Part shown: positions 1 through 5,740 of the stretch, piece after piece | Position numbering within the stretch: the stretch's first letter is position 1 | Layout: every line of letters begins with the position of its first letter | The notes under the pieces: generated by a model | Databases searched by the model: none | The model's input: only the letters and a program-made list of their open reading frames with translations | What the model was told of the DNA's origin: nothing | Assembly (NCBI GenBank): GCA_030589605.1 | Contig: JAUUVJ010000151.1 | Location: 1 to 8,733, forward strand | Source of the DNA: Candidatus Hodarchaeota archaeon | Lineage (GTDB): Archaea > Asgardarchaeota > Heimdallarchaeia > Hodarchaeales > Hodarchaeaceae | DNA: 8,733 nucleotides | Direction: 5' to 3' | Position numbers and translations under genes: made by a program

Positions 1-419
1 AAGCTGCAGTGAAGAATTCAGATATCATACTAACTGCAACAACTTCACCTAATCCCATATTTAATGGAGAATGGATTAATCCTGGTACACATATATCTGG
101 TGTTGGTTCCCATAGTCCCAATGCGAGAGAATTAGATACAACGACTATTCAACGGGCAAAAGTGGTTTGTGATCAGGTAAGTGCTTGCTTGGTTGAAGCA
201 GGAGATATAATGATTCCCATTAAGGAAGGAATAATTACCAAAGATCATCTTTATGGTGAACTAGGAGAAATAGTCAGTGGTAAAAAAAGAGGACGTGAAA
301 CTGATTCAGAGATTACTGTTTTCAAATCTGTTGGGCTTGCAATCCAAGATGCAGCAACAGCAAAACTAGTGTATGATAAAGCACGTGAACAAAATATCGG
401 TACTACCGTCGAAATATAG
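1..419 (+). CDS. Ornithine cyclodeaminase / mu-crystallin family protein, C-terminal part (5' end outside window)
   Basis: Only the last ~138 codons are present. The reading frame is open to the window edge (in-frame GCT GCA precede the GTG at 9), so the gene starts upstream and that GTG is not its start. The fragment covers the end of the NAD(P)-binding Rossmann domain and the C-terminal return to the dimerisation domain. Recognisable family motifs are SDIILTATTS, the GTHISGVGSHSPNARELD stretch, EAGDIMIPIKEG, and the closing EITVFKSVGLAIQDAATA helix with its FKSVG signature. In this family true ornithine cyclodeaminase turns L-ornithine into L-proline and ammonia using bound NAD, while close relatives are alanine dehydrogenase, lysine cyclodeaminase or imine reductases. 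The substrate-deciding N-terminal half is missing, so the substrate is inferred. An ornithine aminotransferase gene 5.5 kb away fits an ornithine role but does not prove it. Family assignment is very secure. Confidence 0.93.
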   Translation, partial: AAVKNSDIILTATTSPNPIFNGEWINPGTHISGVGSHSPNARELDTTTIQRAKVVCDQVSACLVEAGDIMIPIKEGIITKDHLYGELGEIVSGKKRGRETDSEITVFKSVGLAIQDAATAKLVYDKAREQNIGTTVEI

Positions 420-459
420 AGAATGAATTCGGGAAAATAAGTTCCAAATTCAAACTCCC

Positions 460-464
460 TTTTT
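460..464 (+). terminator. T-tract after the cyclodeaminase gene
   Basis: A short run of five T follows CCC about 40 bases after the stop codon, inside the 53-base gap to the convergent gene. Archaeal RNA polymerase commonly stops at such U-rich stretches without a hairpin. This is weak evidence, resting on position and composition only. Confidence 0.25.
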
Positions 465-472
465 ATTCAACT

Positions 473-1852
473 TCAGATATTTTGCATCTCAAAGAACCAG
501 AGAAAGTCTTTTAATAAAGAATACCCTGTATTTATTGCTTCTTTAGTTTTTAAAACTGTAATTTCACATCTAATTCCTTGTTCAACAGTTCCTCTTGCAT
601 TAAACGCTATATGACCCGTCATTGCTATACGATTAGCTATCATATTTCTAGATTTTAGGTTATCGATTATTTCTGGTGGACCAGTGATTTCAATATCTTT
701 CCATACATCACTCCAGCTTGCTGATTGAGGATCTTTTATGAAATTCACTTGAATCTCGAAATTTGATTTAGGTGGCCTCTCAATTAGTGTTGTAAAGCGA
801 ACACGATTGTTGTCTAGAAATGTAACAACAATATCACTAGTAGAGCTCGAAAAAGTCTGAATAATCACTTTCTCAGGTTTAAACATGAGTTCTTTTACTT
901 GGTATCGAATAGAGCTAAATAAATCACGACGTTGTTCTTCCACAATAGAATCTTTCTTTGGTACTTCCATTCTTGCTGATTTTATCATCGGAATTTCATC
1001 TTTTGAAGAGTTTTTAAGATCAATTACAGCTTCATCAAAATCTGATTCAGTCAATTCTTCATCGAATCCAATGTCTTCATTTATAACTGGAAATTCTTTG
1101 GTAGAAGAAGAATATGTTATAGATGTATCCTTGTATGAAGGTATTTCTTTCAATCCTTTCCTAGGGCGATAAGTGGGTATTTTAACAGCTTCTTGTCTGT
1201 CTCCTGTTCCACGGATAAGATATCCTTTTTCTGCAAGGTTTCCTATAGTGCCTAGCAGAATACTAAAACCTCGGATAAAGGTAGGAAGACTCATCGTTTC
1301 CATTCGTACCTGAATCACAGGACTATTATCTCGGAACCATCGAATGGAATATCCTTCTAGATCAAAATCTTGTGTAAAATGATTCCTTAAATTTGTTTGA
1401 GCTAATAAATGACGAGCAAAACGTGGATCCTCGGAATTAATAATGAAACGTCTGTCAAATTTGGCATCTCCTATCGTTATATCATGGGAATATCTATGTC
1501 CACGTGATTTCAAATAGAGGAATAAATTTGCAGGTTTTATTTGACCAGCTTGAAACTTTTGAGGATCTACTTCCCCTCTAATAATTAAATCCTGATCTGT
1601 TGCAGATGCATGTTTTTCTGTAACTACTTTCACTTCAATAAGTTTGAATGGCCCTGCATCACGTGAAATGATAATGGGGTCAGAAATAGCTCCTCCAGAA
1701 TCAACTATCGTTGTATTTTTATACCGTCGACTTAAGTAATGATAAACATCGTTTGCAAAATCCTTTTCTTTTTGAAACATCGAATTAAACCAGTAATATA
1801 GAGCATAAAGCGCTCCAAATCCAAAGATAACTAGAAAAAAGAGTTCAATCAT
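473..1852 (-). CDS. Membrane-anchored protein of unknown function with a duplicated domain
   Basis: The protein has 459 residues and no family I can name with confidence. I chose the ATG at 1852 because GAGGTGA sits 8 bases before it. The in-frame GTG four codons earlier lies within that ribosome binding site. Residues 1-22 form one hydrophobic segment (IELFFLVIFGFGALYALYYW), followed by a charged helix. Two similar alpha/beta units follow. Unit 1 (~45-210) contains FDRRFIINSEDPRFARHLL and later a hydrophobic helix (FIRGFSILLGTIGNLAEKG). Unit 2 (~310-455) contains WKDIEITGPPEIIDNLKSR and ends in GYSLLKDFLWFFEM. An acidic, Ser-rich linker (~225-305, e.g. DEELTESDFDEA) separates them. The FDRRFxINSEDPxxARxLL pattern recalls DUF3137-type membrane proteins, but this is only a resemblance. 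No catalytic motif is visible. Most of the protein probably faces the cytoplasm, because the anchor is followed by positive and mixed charge. The gene stands alone and converges on the cyclodeaminase gene. Confidence 0.85.
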   Translation of the reverse strand: MIELFFLVIFGFGALYALYYWFNSMFQKEKDFANDVYHYLSRRYKNTTIVDSGGAISDPIIISRDAGPFKLIEVKVVTEKHASATDQDLIIRGEVDPQKFQAGQIKPANLFLYLKSRGHRYSHDITIGDAKFDRRFIINSEDPRFARHLLAQTNLRNHFTQDFDLEGYSIRWFRDNSPVIQVRMETMSLPTFIRGFSILLGTIGNLAEKGYLIRGTGDRQEAVKIPTYRPRKGLKEIPSYKDTSITYSSSTKEFPVINEDIGFDEELTESDFDEAVIDLKNSSKDEIPMIKSARMEVPKKDSIVEEQRRDLFSSIRYQVKELMFKPEKVIIQTFSSSTSDIVVTFLDNNRVRFTTLIERPPKSNFEIQVNFIKDPQSASWSDVWKDIEITGPPEIIDNLKSRNMIANRIAMTGHIAFNARGTVEQGIRCEITVLKTKEAINTGYSLLKDFLWFFEMQNI

Positions 1853-1860
1853 GTTTTTCT

Positions 1861-1867
1861 TCACCTC
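1861..1867 (-). promoter_or_regulatory. Ribosome binding site that decides the start of the 459-residue protein
   Basis: GAGGTGA on the minus strand matches the archaeal 16S 3' end and lies 8 bases before the ATG at 1852. It overlaps the alternative GTG at 1864, which therefore cannot use it. This supports the shorter, 459-residue product. Confidence 0.65.
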
Positions 1868-2156
1868 GAAGACTAGAATAATGGAATTATCAGAAAATAT
1901 TGGTCATTATTGAATTATTTCATTACTTTAATTCATGTTTTTAATGATGAATAAGGTTTTTCTCTCGGAACATTGAATAAGTTTATTTTGTATTTTGATG
2001 CTATGGTGTTATCTTTTCCAATTGTTTCATAATCATTGGAGTTCATAAAAACAAGAAAATGAGTTTTAATTTGTTTAATAATGCTAATGCTTTTTTTTAA
2101 GGGCTTTTTTTAATGATTCGCGCATGTAACAATCTTTAAGAATACTAAATAATATT

Positions 2157-2170
2157 ACTATATTATATCC
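2157..2170 (+). promoter_or_regulatory. Putative TATA box for the small two-TM protein
   Basis: ACTATATTATATCC is the most TATA-like sequence upstream of the gene. Transcription would start near 2190 and give a leader of about 40 bases that includes the AAAGGAG ribosome binding site at 2217-2223. Confidence 0.4.
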
Positions 2171-2231
2171 ATTAGAAAACAATGGTACTATCAAAAAGAA
2201 GCCAAGAAATCGGTCTAAAGGAGTTTTTGTT

Positions 2232-2624
2232 ATGCAGGATTCCACCCAAGTTGAAGAAAAAGAAGATAATCAGACATTGGTAAAAGTAATTGTGATTATT
2301 ACAGCAATTCCTTATGGTTTGGTTATGGTTATGTCTTATGTATTTTATATTTCAAATATAGAAAATAATATAATTCTAAGTACCATTGAGTACTATTTTA
2401 TTGGAAAACCAGTATTGTTTGGAATCTTGGGAGTACCTATTTTCTTTCTGATTTCTGCTTGTTATTATTTTATCCGTTTATCTGATCTTTCTCGTATTCC
2501 TCATAATACTACACTTTACGAAGCGATTACACACTCTACAGTCCAATATGGGCCTATAAAAATTATTTTACCTGAGCTAGGTGAGGTTCCTTCACATAAA
2601 CTACATATTATAGAAGTTGACTAG
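2232..2624 (+). CDS. Small membrane protein with two transmembrane segments, unknown function
   Basis: The protein has 130 residues and I do not recognise its family. The start is firm: AAAGGAG (2217-2223) lies 8 bases before the ATG, and no other in-frame start is close. The N-terminus is short, polar and acidic (residues 1-15, EEKEDNQ). TM1 spans ~16-40 (VKVIVIITAIPYGLVMVMSY) and TM2 ~59-82 (KPVLFGILGVPIFFLISACY), joined by a short loop with Asn residues. After TM2 comes a soluble tail of ~48 residues (83-130) that ends in short alternating hydrophobic stretches (GPIKIILPELGEV, KLHIIEVD) suggesting beta strands. There are no Cys pairs, His clusters or enzyme motifs. The gene is monocistronic: promoter upstream, T-tract and hairpin terminator downstream. 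It is a real gene by ribosome site, codon pattern and membrane topology, but its role is unknown. Confidence 0.78.
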   Translation: MQDSTQVEEKEDNQTLVKVIVIITAIPYGLVMVMSYVFYISNIENNIILSTIEYYFIGKPVLFGILGVPIFFLISACYYFIRLSDLSRIPHNTTLYEAITHSTVQYGPIKIILPELGEVPSHKLHIIEVD

Positions 2625-2632
2625 TTACCTTA

Positions 2633-2638
2633 TTTTTT
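2633..2638 (+). terminator. T-tract just after the small two-TM gene
   Basis: Six T in TATTTTTTATT start 9 bases after the TAG stop. This is a plausible first U-rich stop signal, ahead of the hairpin terminator further downstream. Confidence 0.35.
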
Positions 2639-2718
2639 ATTAAGAAAATTTGGTTTAATAATAGAAATTCATCTAATTGGTCATTTTTTCCAGCATTTTT
2701 ATGATTCTAGATCGATGC

Positions 2719-2744
2719 AAAGAGTAAAACCATACTCTTTTTTT
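2719..2744 (+). terminator. Hairpin plus T-run terminator between the small membrane gene and the regulator
   Basis: AAAGAGTA (2719-2726) and TACTCTTT (2733-2740) form a perfect 8-bp stem around the 6-base loop AAACCA. The second arm runs straight into four more T (2741-2744), giving a seven-T run. This is the shape of a bacterial intrinsic terminator on the plus strand. It lies ~95 bases past the stop of the upstream gene and 80 bases before the regulator start, so it would insulate the two genes. Confidence 0.55.
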
Positions 2745-2824
2745 CGCTATTTTAGATAATTTCTAGTATTTACTTGGGATTATCGTTCAAAAAAGGTTGT
2801 TCTATCAAGTATGGTGTATAAAAA

Positions 2825-3115
2825 ATGAAGACACGACGTGAAAAGATAGTTGAGATTCTTTCTAAAAATGGAGATATGACTTTACAAGAATTAGTGGATT
2901 TAACAAATTCTAGTTTGAAAATGGTAGTTGAAGATATGGATAAAGTTAGGAAGACCATTAAATCTGAGAACAAAAGAATCAAAGTAAGTCCTGCGAGTTG
3001 TATGGGTTGTAGTTACGTCTTTTCTGGAAGAAGTAGGATATCTGATCCAACAAAATGTCCGGAGTGTCATTCAGAGCGTATTTCGCCTCAAAGATTCAGA
3101 ATTGTTTCTGGTTAG
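2825..3115 (+). CDS. Predicted transcriptional regulator: N-terminal HTH fused to C-terminal zinc ribbon (COG3357 type)
   Basis: The protein has 96 residues, the usual size for this archaeal family. Residues 1-45 form a winged-helix-like HTH (RREKIVEILSKNGDMTLQELVDLTNSSLKMVVEDMDKV), where TLQELVDLTNSS matches the turn and recognition helix. After a basic linker (KRIKVSPAS), residues 59-81 form a rubredoxin-like zinc ribbon with Cys59-x2-Cys62 and Cys78-x2-Cys81. The tail SPQRFRIVSG is typical of the family. It probably binds DNA as a small cytoplasmic regulator; targets are unknown. The ATG at 2825 is the first possible start, because an in-frame TAA lies two codons upstream (2819-2821). No strong ribosome site precedes it, only GGTG about 8 bases away. 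The surface-protein gene follows 116 bases later on the same strand with its own promoter signals, so control of that gene is possible but inferred. Confidence 0.88.
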   Translation: MKTRREKIVEILSKNGDMTLQELVDLTNSSLKMVVEDMDKVRKTIKSENKRIKVSPASCMGCSYVFSGRSRISDPTKCPECHSERISPQRFRIVSG

Positions 3116-3141
3116 GTACCTAAAGAGGGGAGGAAGTTCTA

Positions 3142-3169
3142 CCATACGAATAATCTATGAAACGTATGG
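3142..3169. repeat. Perfect 7-bp inverted repeat between regulator and surface-protein gene
   Basis: CCATACG (3142-3148) and CGTATGG (3163-3169) are perfect inverted copies 14 bases apart. The repeat lies 27 bases after the regulator stop and just upstream of the TATA candidates of the surface-protein gene. It could be an operator or an RNA hairpin. No T-run follows directly, so a simple terminator is less likely. Confidence 0.45.
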
Positions 3170-3196
3170 ATTTACAAGTTTTATAACAAAATAAGA

Positions 3197-3204
3197 TTTA
3201 AAAG
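3197..3204 (+). promoter_or_regulatory. Putative TATA box for the surface-protein gene
   Basis: TTTAAAAG fits the archaeal TATA pattern. A start about 25 bases downstream falls almost at the ATG (3232). A second candidate, TTTATAAC, lies at 3180-3187 and would give a leader of roughly 20 bases. No ribosome binding site is present before the ATG in either case. Confidence 0.4.
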
Positions 3205-3231
3205 ATAATCATCTACCATAATTTAACTACA

Positions 3232-4236
3232 ATGAAGGGTGAGCAGAAACAGCTTTTAATCATTATACTTCTTTTATTTGGATTGACTGGTTGGAGTATC
3301 GGACAAGAAGCTCAACTAATTATCAGCATCCATTCTTTCAATGACTCAATCCTTCTTCCTTATCCAAATAACCATAAAATTACTAAAACCCAAATATTAA
3401 CATCTCATGATCCCATTTTCATTGCAAATAATGATCAATTTACTTCAGAAGGGTTTTTGGGTTCTGGAACTTCCGAAGATCCGTATAGAATAGAGAATCT
3501 CAATATTACATATCCAAATGATGATTTACCACTTAAGAATCCTTACCATCTGCTTGCACCCATAATAACAAATATCTCAGCTGAAACCTTAACATTGGAT
3601 GGAAATGTGATCATTGAATGGAATGTTTCAAAAGATACATTTGGGCATTCTTTTACGTATGCAATCCTTTATTCACCTGATAACGGACAAAGTTGGACAA
3701 CTATCGCTTCTAGTTTAACTACTACAAATTACACAATAGACACGACAACTATCACTGATGGTATGCATATTCTTCTCAAAGTTCAAGCTGTAGATTCAAT
3801 TGGTTTCATTGCACAAACCATTTACAGTGAAACGTTTCTGGTTTTGAATGCATTGTCACCCCCGATAGTAGTTTCTCCTAATGGTGGTGAAACGCTAAAT
3901 GAGACAGTAACAATTGAATGGGATGCCTCCCTTGATCCAGACGATCATTCTATTACCTATTCGGTCTATTATTCTTCCGATAATGGTATTACGTGGACGC
4001 TGTTAGCGAGTGATCTTACTTCCACCAGTTATTCATGGGATACTACCTCTGTTCCGAATGGGTTAAGTTATCTCATTAAAGTTACAGCAACTTGTTCTGG
4101 TGGGGTAACAAGAGAAGATATTTCTGATAGTACTTTTACGATTCAAAATCCCGCAGGAGTCCCAGGAATGACCGTACTCATGGTTCTTTTGGCATTGGGA
4201 ATAATGATTACTATCAGGAAAAGCAAGAAGAGATAG
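3232..4236 (+). CDS. Secreted, membrane-anchored surface protein with two Ig/FN3-like repeats
   Basis: The protein has 334 residues. A signal peptide is clear: basic MKGEQKQ, hydrophobic core LLIIILLLFGLTGWS, likely cleavage near residue 24 before QEAQ. Residues ~58-92 carry a lead-in motif (DPIFIANNDQF, then GSGTSEDPYRIENLNIT) that usually precedes right-handed parallel beta-helix repeats in archaeal surface proteins. Here no helix follows. Two beta-sandwich repeats come next, ~108-205 and ~210-304, aligned by YSPDNGQSWTTIAS / YSSDNGITWTLLAS, DTTTITDG / DTTSVPNG and LLKVQA / LIKVTA. The second opens with SPNGGETL, common in such repeats. A C-terminal tail (GVPGMTVLMVLLALGIMITI, then RKSKKR) gives a membrane anchor with a basic stop, similar in layout to PGF-CTERM sorting tails. 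Six N-x-S/T sequons (N37, 91, 114, 131, 166, 223) suggest N-glycosylation. The protein should face outward; adhesion or cell-envelope structure is the likely role. The ligand is unknown. Confidence 0.88.
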   Translation: MKGEQKQLLIIILLLFGLTGWSIGQEAQLIISIHSFNDSILLPYPNNHKITKTQILTSHDPIFIANNDQFTSEGFLGSGTSEDPYRIENLNITYPNDDLPLKNPYHLLAPIITNISAETLTLDGNVIIEWNVSKDTFGHSFTYAILYSPDNGQSWTTIASSLTTTNYTIDTTTITDGMHILLKVQAVDSIGFIAQTIYSETFLVLNALSPPIVVSPNGGETLNETVTIEWDASLDPDDHSITYSVYYSSDNGITWTLLASDLTSTSYSWDTTSVPNGLSYLIKVTATCSGGVTREDISDSTFTIQNPAGVPGMTVLMVLLALGIMITIRKSKKR

Positions 4237-4239
4237 TAT

Positions 4240-4275
4240 TATTTCTATCTTTTCCTCTACTTTTCACTTTTTTTC
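4240..4275 (+). terminator. Pyrimidine-rich terminator of the surface-protein gene
   Basis: Directly after the TAG stop comes a stretch of about 35 bases that is almost all T and C, ending in seven T (ACTTTTTTTCAT). No hairpin is seen. This matches the U-rich signals at which archaeal RNA polymerase stops. Confidence 0.45.
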
Positions 4276-4361
4276 ATTACTCTATGAAACACTGTGAAAG
4301 ATTCAAGTAATTTTATTTTTTTCCAAGAAATATAACACTAGTACCAATTTTCTCTTTTAAT

Positions 4362-4367
4362 AAAAAA
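4362..4367 (-). terminator. T-tract after dut
   Basis: On the minus strand six T (CTGTTTTTTATT) begin 8 bases after the dut stop codon, a likely U-rich termination signal in the convergent gap with the surface-protein gene. Confidence 0.4.
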
Positions 4368-4375
4368 CAGTACCC

Positions 4376-4795
4376 TCAAGAATCACTGCTTCCGAATCCT
4401 CCTCCTCTGTCATTTTCCTCGTCAAGAGTTTCTACTTTTAATATTTCAAAGTGTTCAACTTTGTGAAATACGATTTGAGCGATTCTGTCTCCTTCCTTAA
4501 TATGGTAATCCCTGGGACTAAAATTGTTGGTAATGATCATAATTTCCCCACGATAACCTGAATCTATTACACCACCAGTTGTAAAAATTCCTTTTGCAGC
4601 CATTGAACTACGGCTTTCAATCTGGCCATAGTAGCCTTGTGGAATTTCCATACAGACTCCAGTATGGATGATTTTAGTTTGGGAAGATGGAAGAATTAGG
4701 TTATCTAGTGAATGAAGATCAAACGCTGCGTCATTAGGATTGTGTTTTATAGGTAATTTAGCTTTTTCAGATAGCTTTTTTATTTTTAAACGCAT
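4376..4795 (-). CDS. dut: Deoxyuridine 5'-triphosphate nucleotidohydrolase (dUTPase, EC 3.6.1.23)
   Basis: This enzyme splits dUTP into dUMP and pyrophosphate with Mg2+, keeping uracil out of DNA and feeding dTMP synthesis. The 139-residue length fits the homotrimeric beta-barrel family, and all five family motifs are present in order: motif 1 DAAFDLHS (22-29), motif 2 GQIESRSSMAAKG (57-69), motif 3 GVIDSGYRGEI (75-85) with the likely catalytic Asp78 and base-stacking Tyr81, motif 4 EGDRIAQIVF (101-110), and motif 5 RGGGFGSS (130-137) with its Arg and Phe that close over the substrate. Together these set it apart from the longer dCTP deaminases, which share parts of the fold. The ATG start is supported by GGTGA six bases upstream, and an in-frame TGA lies just before it. 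ATTTTATG at 4843-4850 (CATAAAAT on the minus strand) is a weak TATA candidate. The enzyme looks intact and active. Confidence 0.95.
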   Translation of the reverse strand: MRLKIKKLSEKAKLPIKHNPNDAAFDLHSLDNLILPSSQTKIIHTGVCMEIPQGYYGQIESRSSMAAKGIFTTGGVIDSGYRGEIMIITNNFSPRDYHIKEGDRIAQIVFHKVEHFEILKVETLDEENDRGGGFGSSDS

Positions 4796-5008
4796 TTTAA
4801 GTCACCAAAATATGAGAAAGCTGATTATACTTATGGATTTACATTTTATGATCTGACTTATTATTCGAGAAAAGGAAAGATAATGAGTCTAAAAACATTG
4901 ACACTAAGAATATACTGAATTATTTTATATCCACTTGTGTAATTGTGTGCTATCGCGTCATTTATACTGATAAATGAAGATGTTATTTCTTGTCAATCAA
5001 TCGAAAGA

Positions 5009-5016
5009 ATTTAAAG
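5009..5016 (+). promoter_or_regulatory. Putative BRE/TATA promoter of the DUF457-like gene
   Basis: ATTTAAAG, preceded by purine-rich CGAAAGA that could serve as a TFB recognition element, lies 58 bases before the ATG. The inferred transcript start is near 5040, giving a leader of about 25-30 bases. The rest of the 271-base gap to dut shows no gene; an open stretch of 28 codons at 4974-5060 ends in-frame just before the real start and looks fortuitous. Confidence 0.45.
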
Positions 5017-5066
5017 TAGTAATAATGGCTTCTCACAATATTCACTTTTTTGGATGTTAAAAAGAT

Positions 5067-5726
5067 ATGGCAAATAGGAAATGGCATATGATATCTTCTA
5101 TAATACTTTATATTATTTATTGTGCTCTTTACTGGTTTCTTTATACTGAAGGTGACTTACCAGCTCCAGGACTTCCTGAATTAGCACCATTGTGGTTAAT
5201 AACTGGATTTTTGATGGCATTAATAGGAGCTGAAGCCCCTGACTGGGATTTATTAATAAATTGGATGCATCATAGAGATATTCTTACTCATTCAATTGGT
5301 ATTCCCCTAATTATTACGGGTACTTTTCTAGCCCAGAAAATAATGACACCTGATGACCCTACACTAATATTAGCTCTTGTTTTCGCTCCTTTTTTAATTG
5401 GATTTGGCTCTCATTTACTACTCGATCTCTTTCCCAGTGTAGATCCAGAAAGAGAGCTTGCTGAGAAAGGTATTACAAAAACTACTGCTACTTTGCTCGG
5501 AGGATTTGTATCTGGGTTAACTGGAATTGAAACAATAAAAGCATTACAAGGTACCTACTTGATTCATCTCCCCTGGCGAATGCCTGTGATCTCTGAAAAG
5601 GAGGGAGTATTCGTTGAAATGAGAAAAACCTACCCAAAACATTTAACTCGCTGGTGGCTCTTTTTTAATGGCTTAATTAGCGGGTTGTTAGGTATTTTAC
5701 TTGTAGTGATACTTGTTTGGGGATAA
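5067..5726 (+). CDS. YdjM/DUF457-like integral membrane protein, putative metal-dependent hydrolase
   Basis: The protein has 219 residues and four to six membrane segments: ~8-27, 41-58, 76-92, 98-118 and 197-217, with a weaker one near 140-152. The conserved polar residues of the DUF457/YdjM family (COG1988) are visible: APDWD (Asp59, Asp61) at the end of a TM, HHRDILTHS (His68, His69, His75) just after it, and GFGSHLLLDLF (His116, Asp120) in a later TM. These His/Asp residues could form a metal site at the membrane face, and members are annotated as putative hydrolases, but the substrate is unknown. A soluble segment at ~155-195 (PWRMPVISEKEGVFVEMRKTYPKH) sits between the last helices. The ATG is the first start after an in-frame TAA (5058-5060); the ribosome site is weak. 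The stop codon lies within a strong hairpin. The family call is good and the activity speculative. Confidence 0.78.
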   Translation: MANRKWHMISSIILYIIYCALYWFLYTEGDLPAPGLPELAPLWLITGFLMALIGAEAPDWDLLINWMHHRDILTHSIGIPLIITGTFLAQKIMTPDDPTLILALVFAPFLIGFGSHLLLDLFPSVDPERELAEKGITKTTATLLGGFVSGLTGIETIKALQGTYLIHLPWRMPVISEKEGVFVEMRKTYPKHLTRWWLFFNGLISGLLGILLVVILVWG

Positions 5727-5736
5727 GAATCCCCAA
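5717..5736. terminator. GC-rich hairpin overlapping the DUF457-like stop codon, possible bidirectional terminator
   Basis: TTGGGGAT (5717-5724) and ATCCCCAA (5729-5736) form a perfect 8-bp stem with a 4-base loop, AAGA. It can be lengthened to ~11 bp with one bulged T (TGTT on the left, AACA on the right). The TAA stop (5724-5726) lies in the top of the stem. It sits exactly between two convergent transcription units, only 14 bases apart, and can fold in RNA from either strand. Confidence 0.55.
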
Positions 5737-5740
5737 CAGT

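Larger units (their letters stand above)
1853..2231. other. Divergent intergenic region of 379 bases with promoters for both flanking genes
   Basis: There is no credible gene here; the longest open stretches starting at ATG are about a dozen codons. On the minus strand AATTAAAG (1933-1926) is a weak TATA candidate for the 459-residue protein. On the plus strand ACTATATTATATCC (2157-2170) is a better TATA candidate for the small membrane protein. Two T-runs in near-identical settings, GCTTTTTTTTAAGG and GCTTTTTTTAATG, lie at 2089-2115 and would act as plus-strand termination signals, although no plus-strand gene precedes them. No tRNA-like fold or TTCGA arm was seen. Confidence 0.5.

Noticed and set aside
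9..11. GTG as the start of the first gene
   Set aside because: The frame stays open to the window edge and the protein lacks its first ~60%; homologues continue upstream.
885..1172. Open frame of 95 codons on the plus strand
   Set aside because: It lies wholly inside the well-supported minus-strand gene at 473-1852, is rich in Ser and Phe as expected of an antisense reading, and has no ribosome site.
1877..1911. Inverted repeat AATAATG / CATTATT with a 21-base spacer
   Set aside because: Seven AT-rich bases at this distance are expected by chance in sequence of this composition.
2770..2982. Open frame of 70 codons on the minus strand
   Set aside because: It is antisense to the HTH/zinc-ribbon regulator, which has clear motifs.
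3157..3186. Nine-codon open frame after the zinc-ribbon regulator
   Set aside because: The strong ribosome-like sequence is too far away (over 20 bases), and the frame is too short to judge.
4974..5060. Small open frame of 28 codons before the DUF457-like gene
   Set aside because: It has no ribosome site, spans the likely TATA box and transcript start, and shows no recognisable features.
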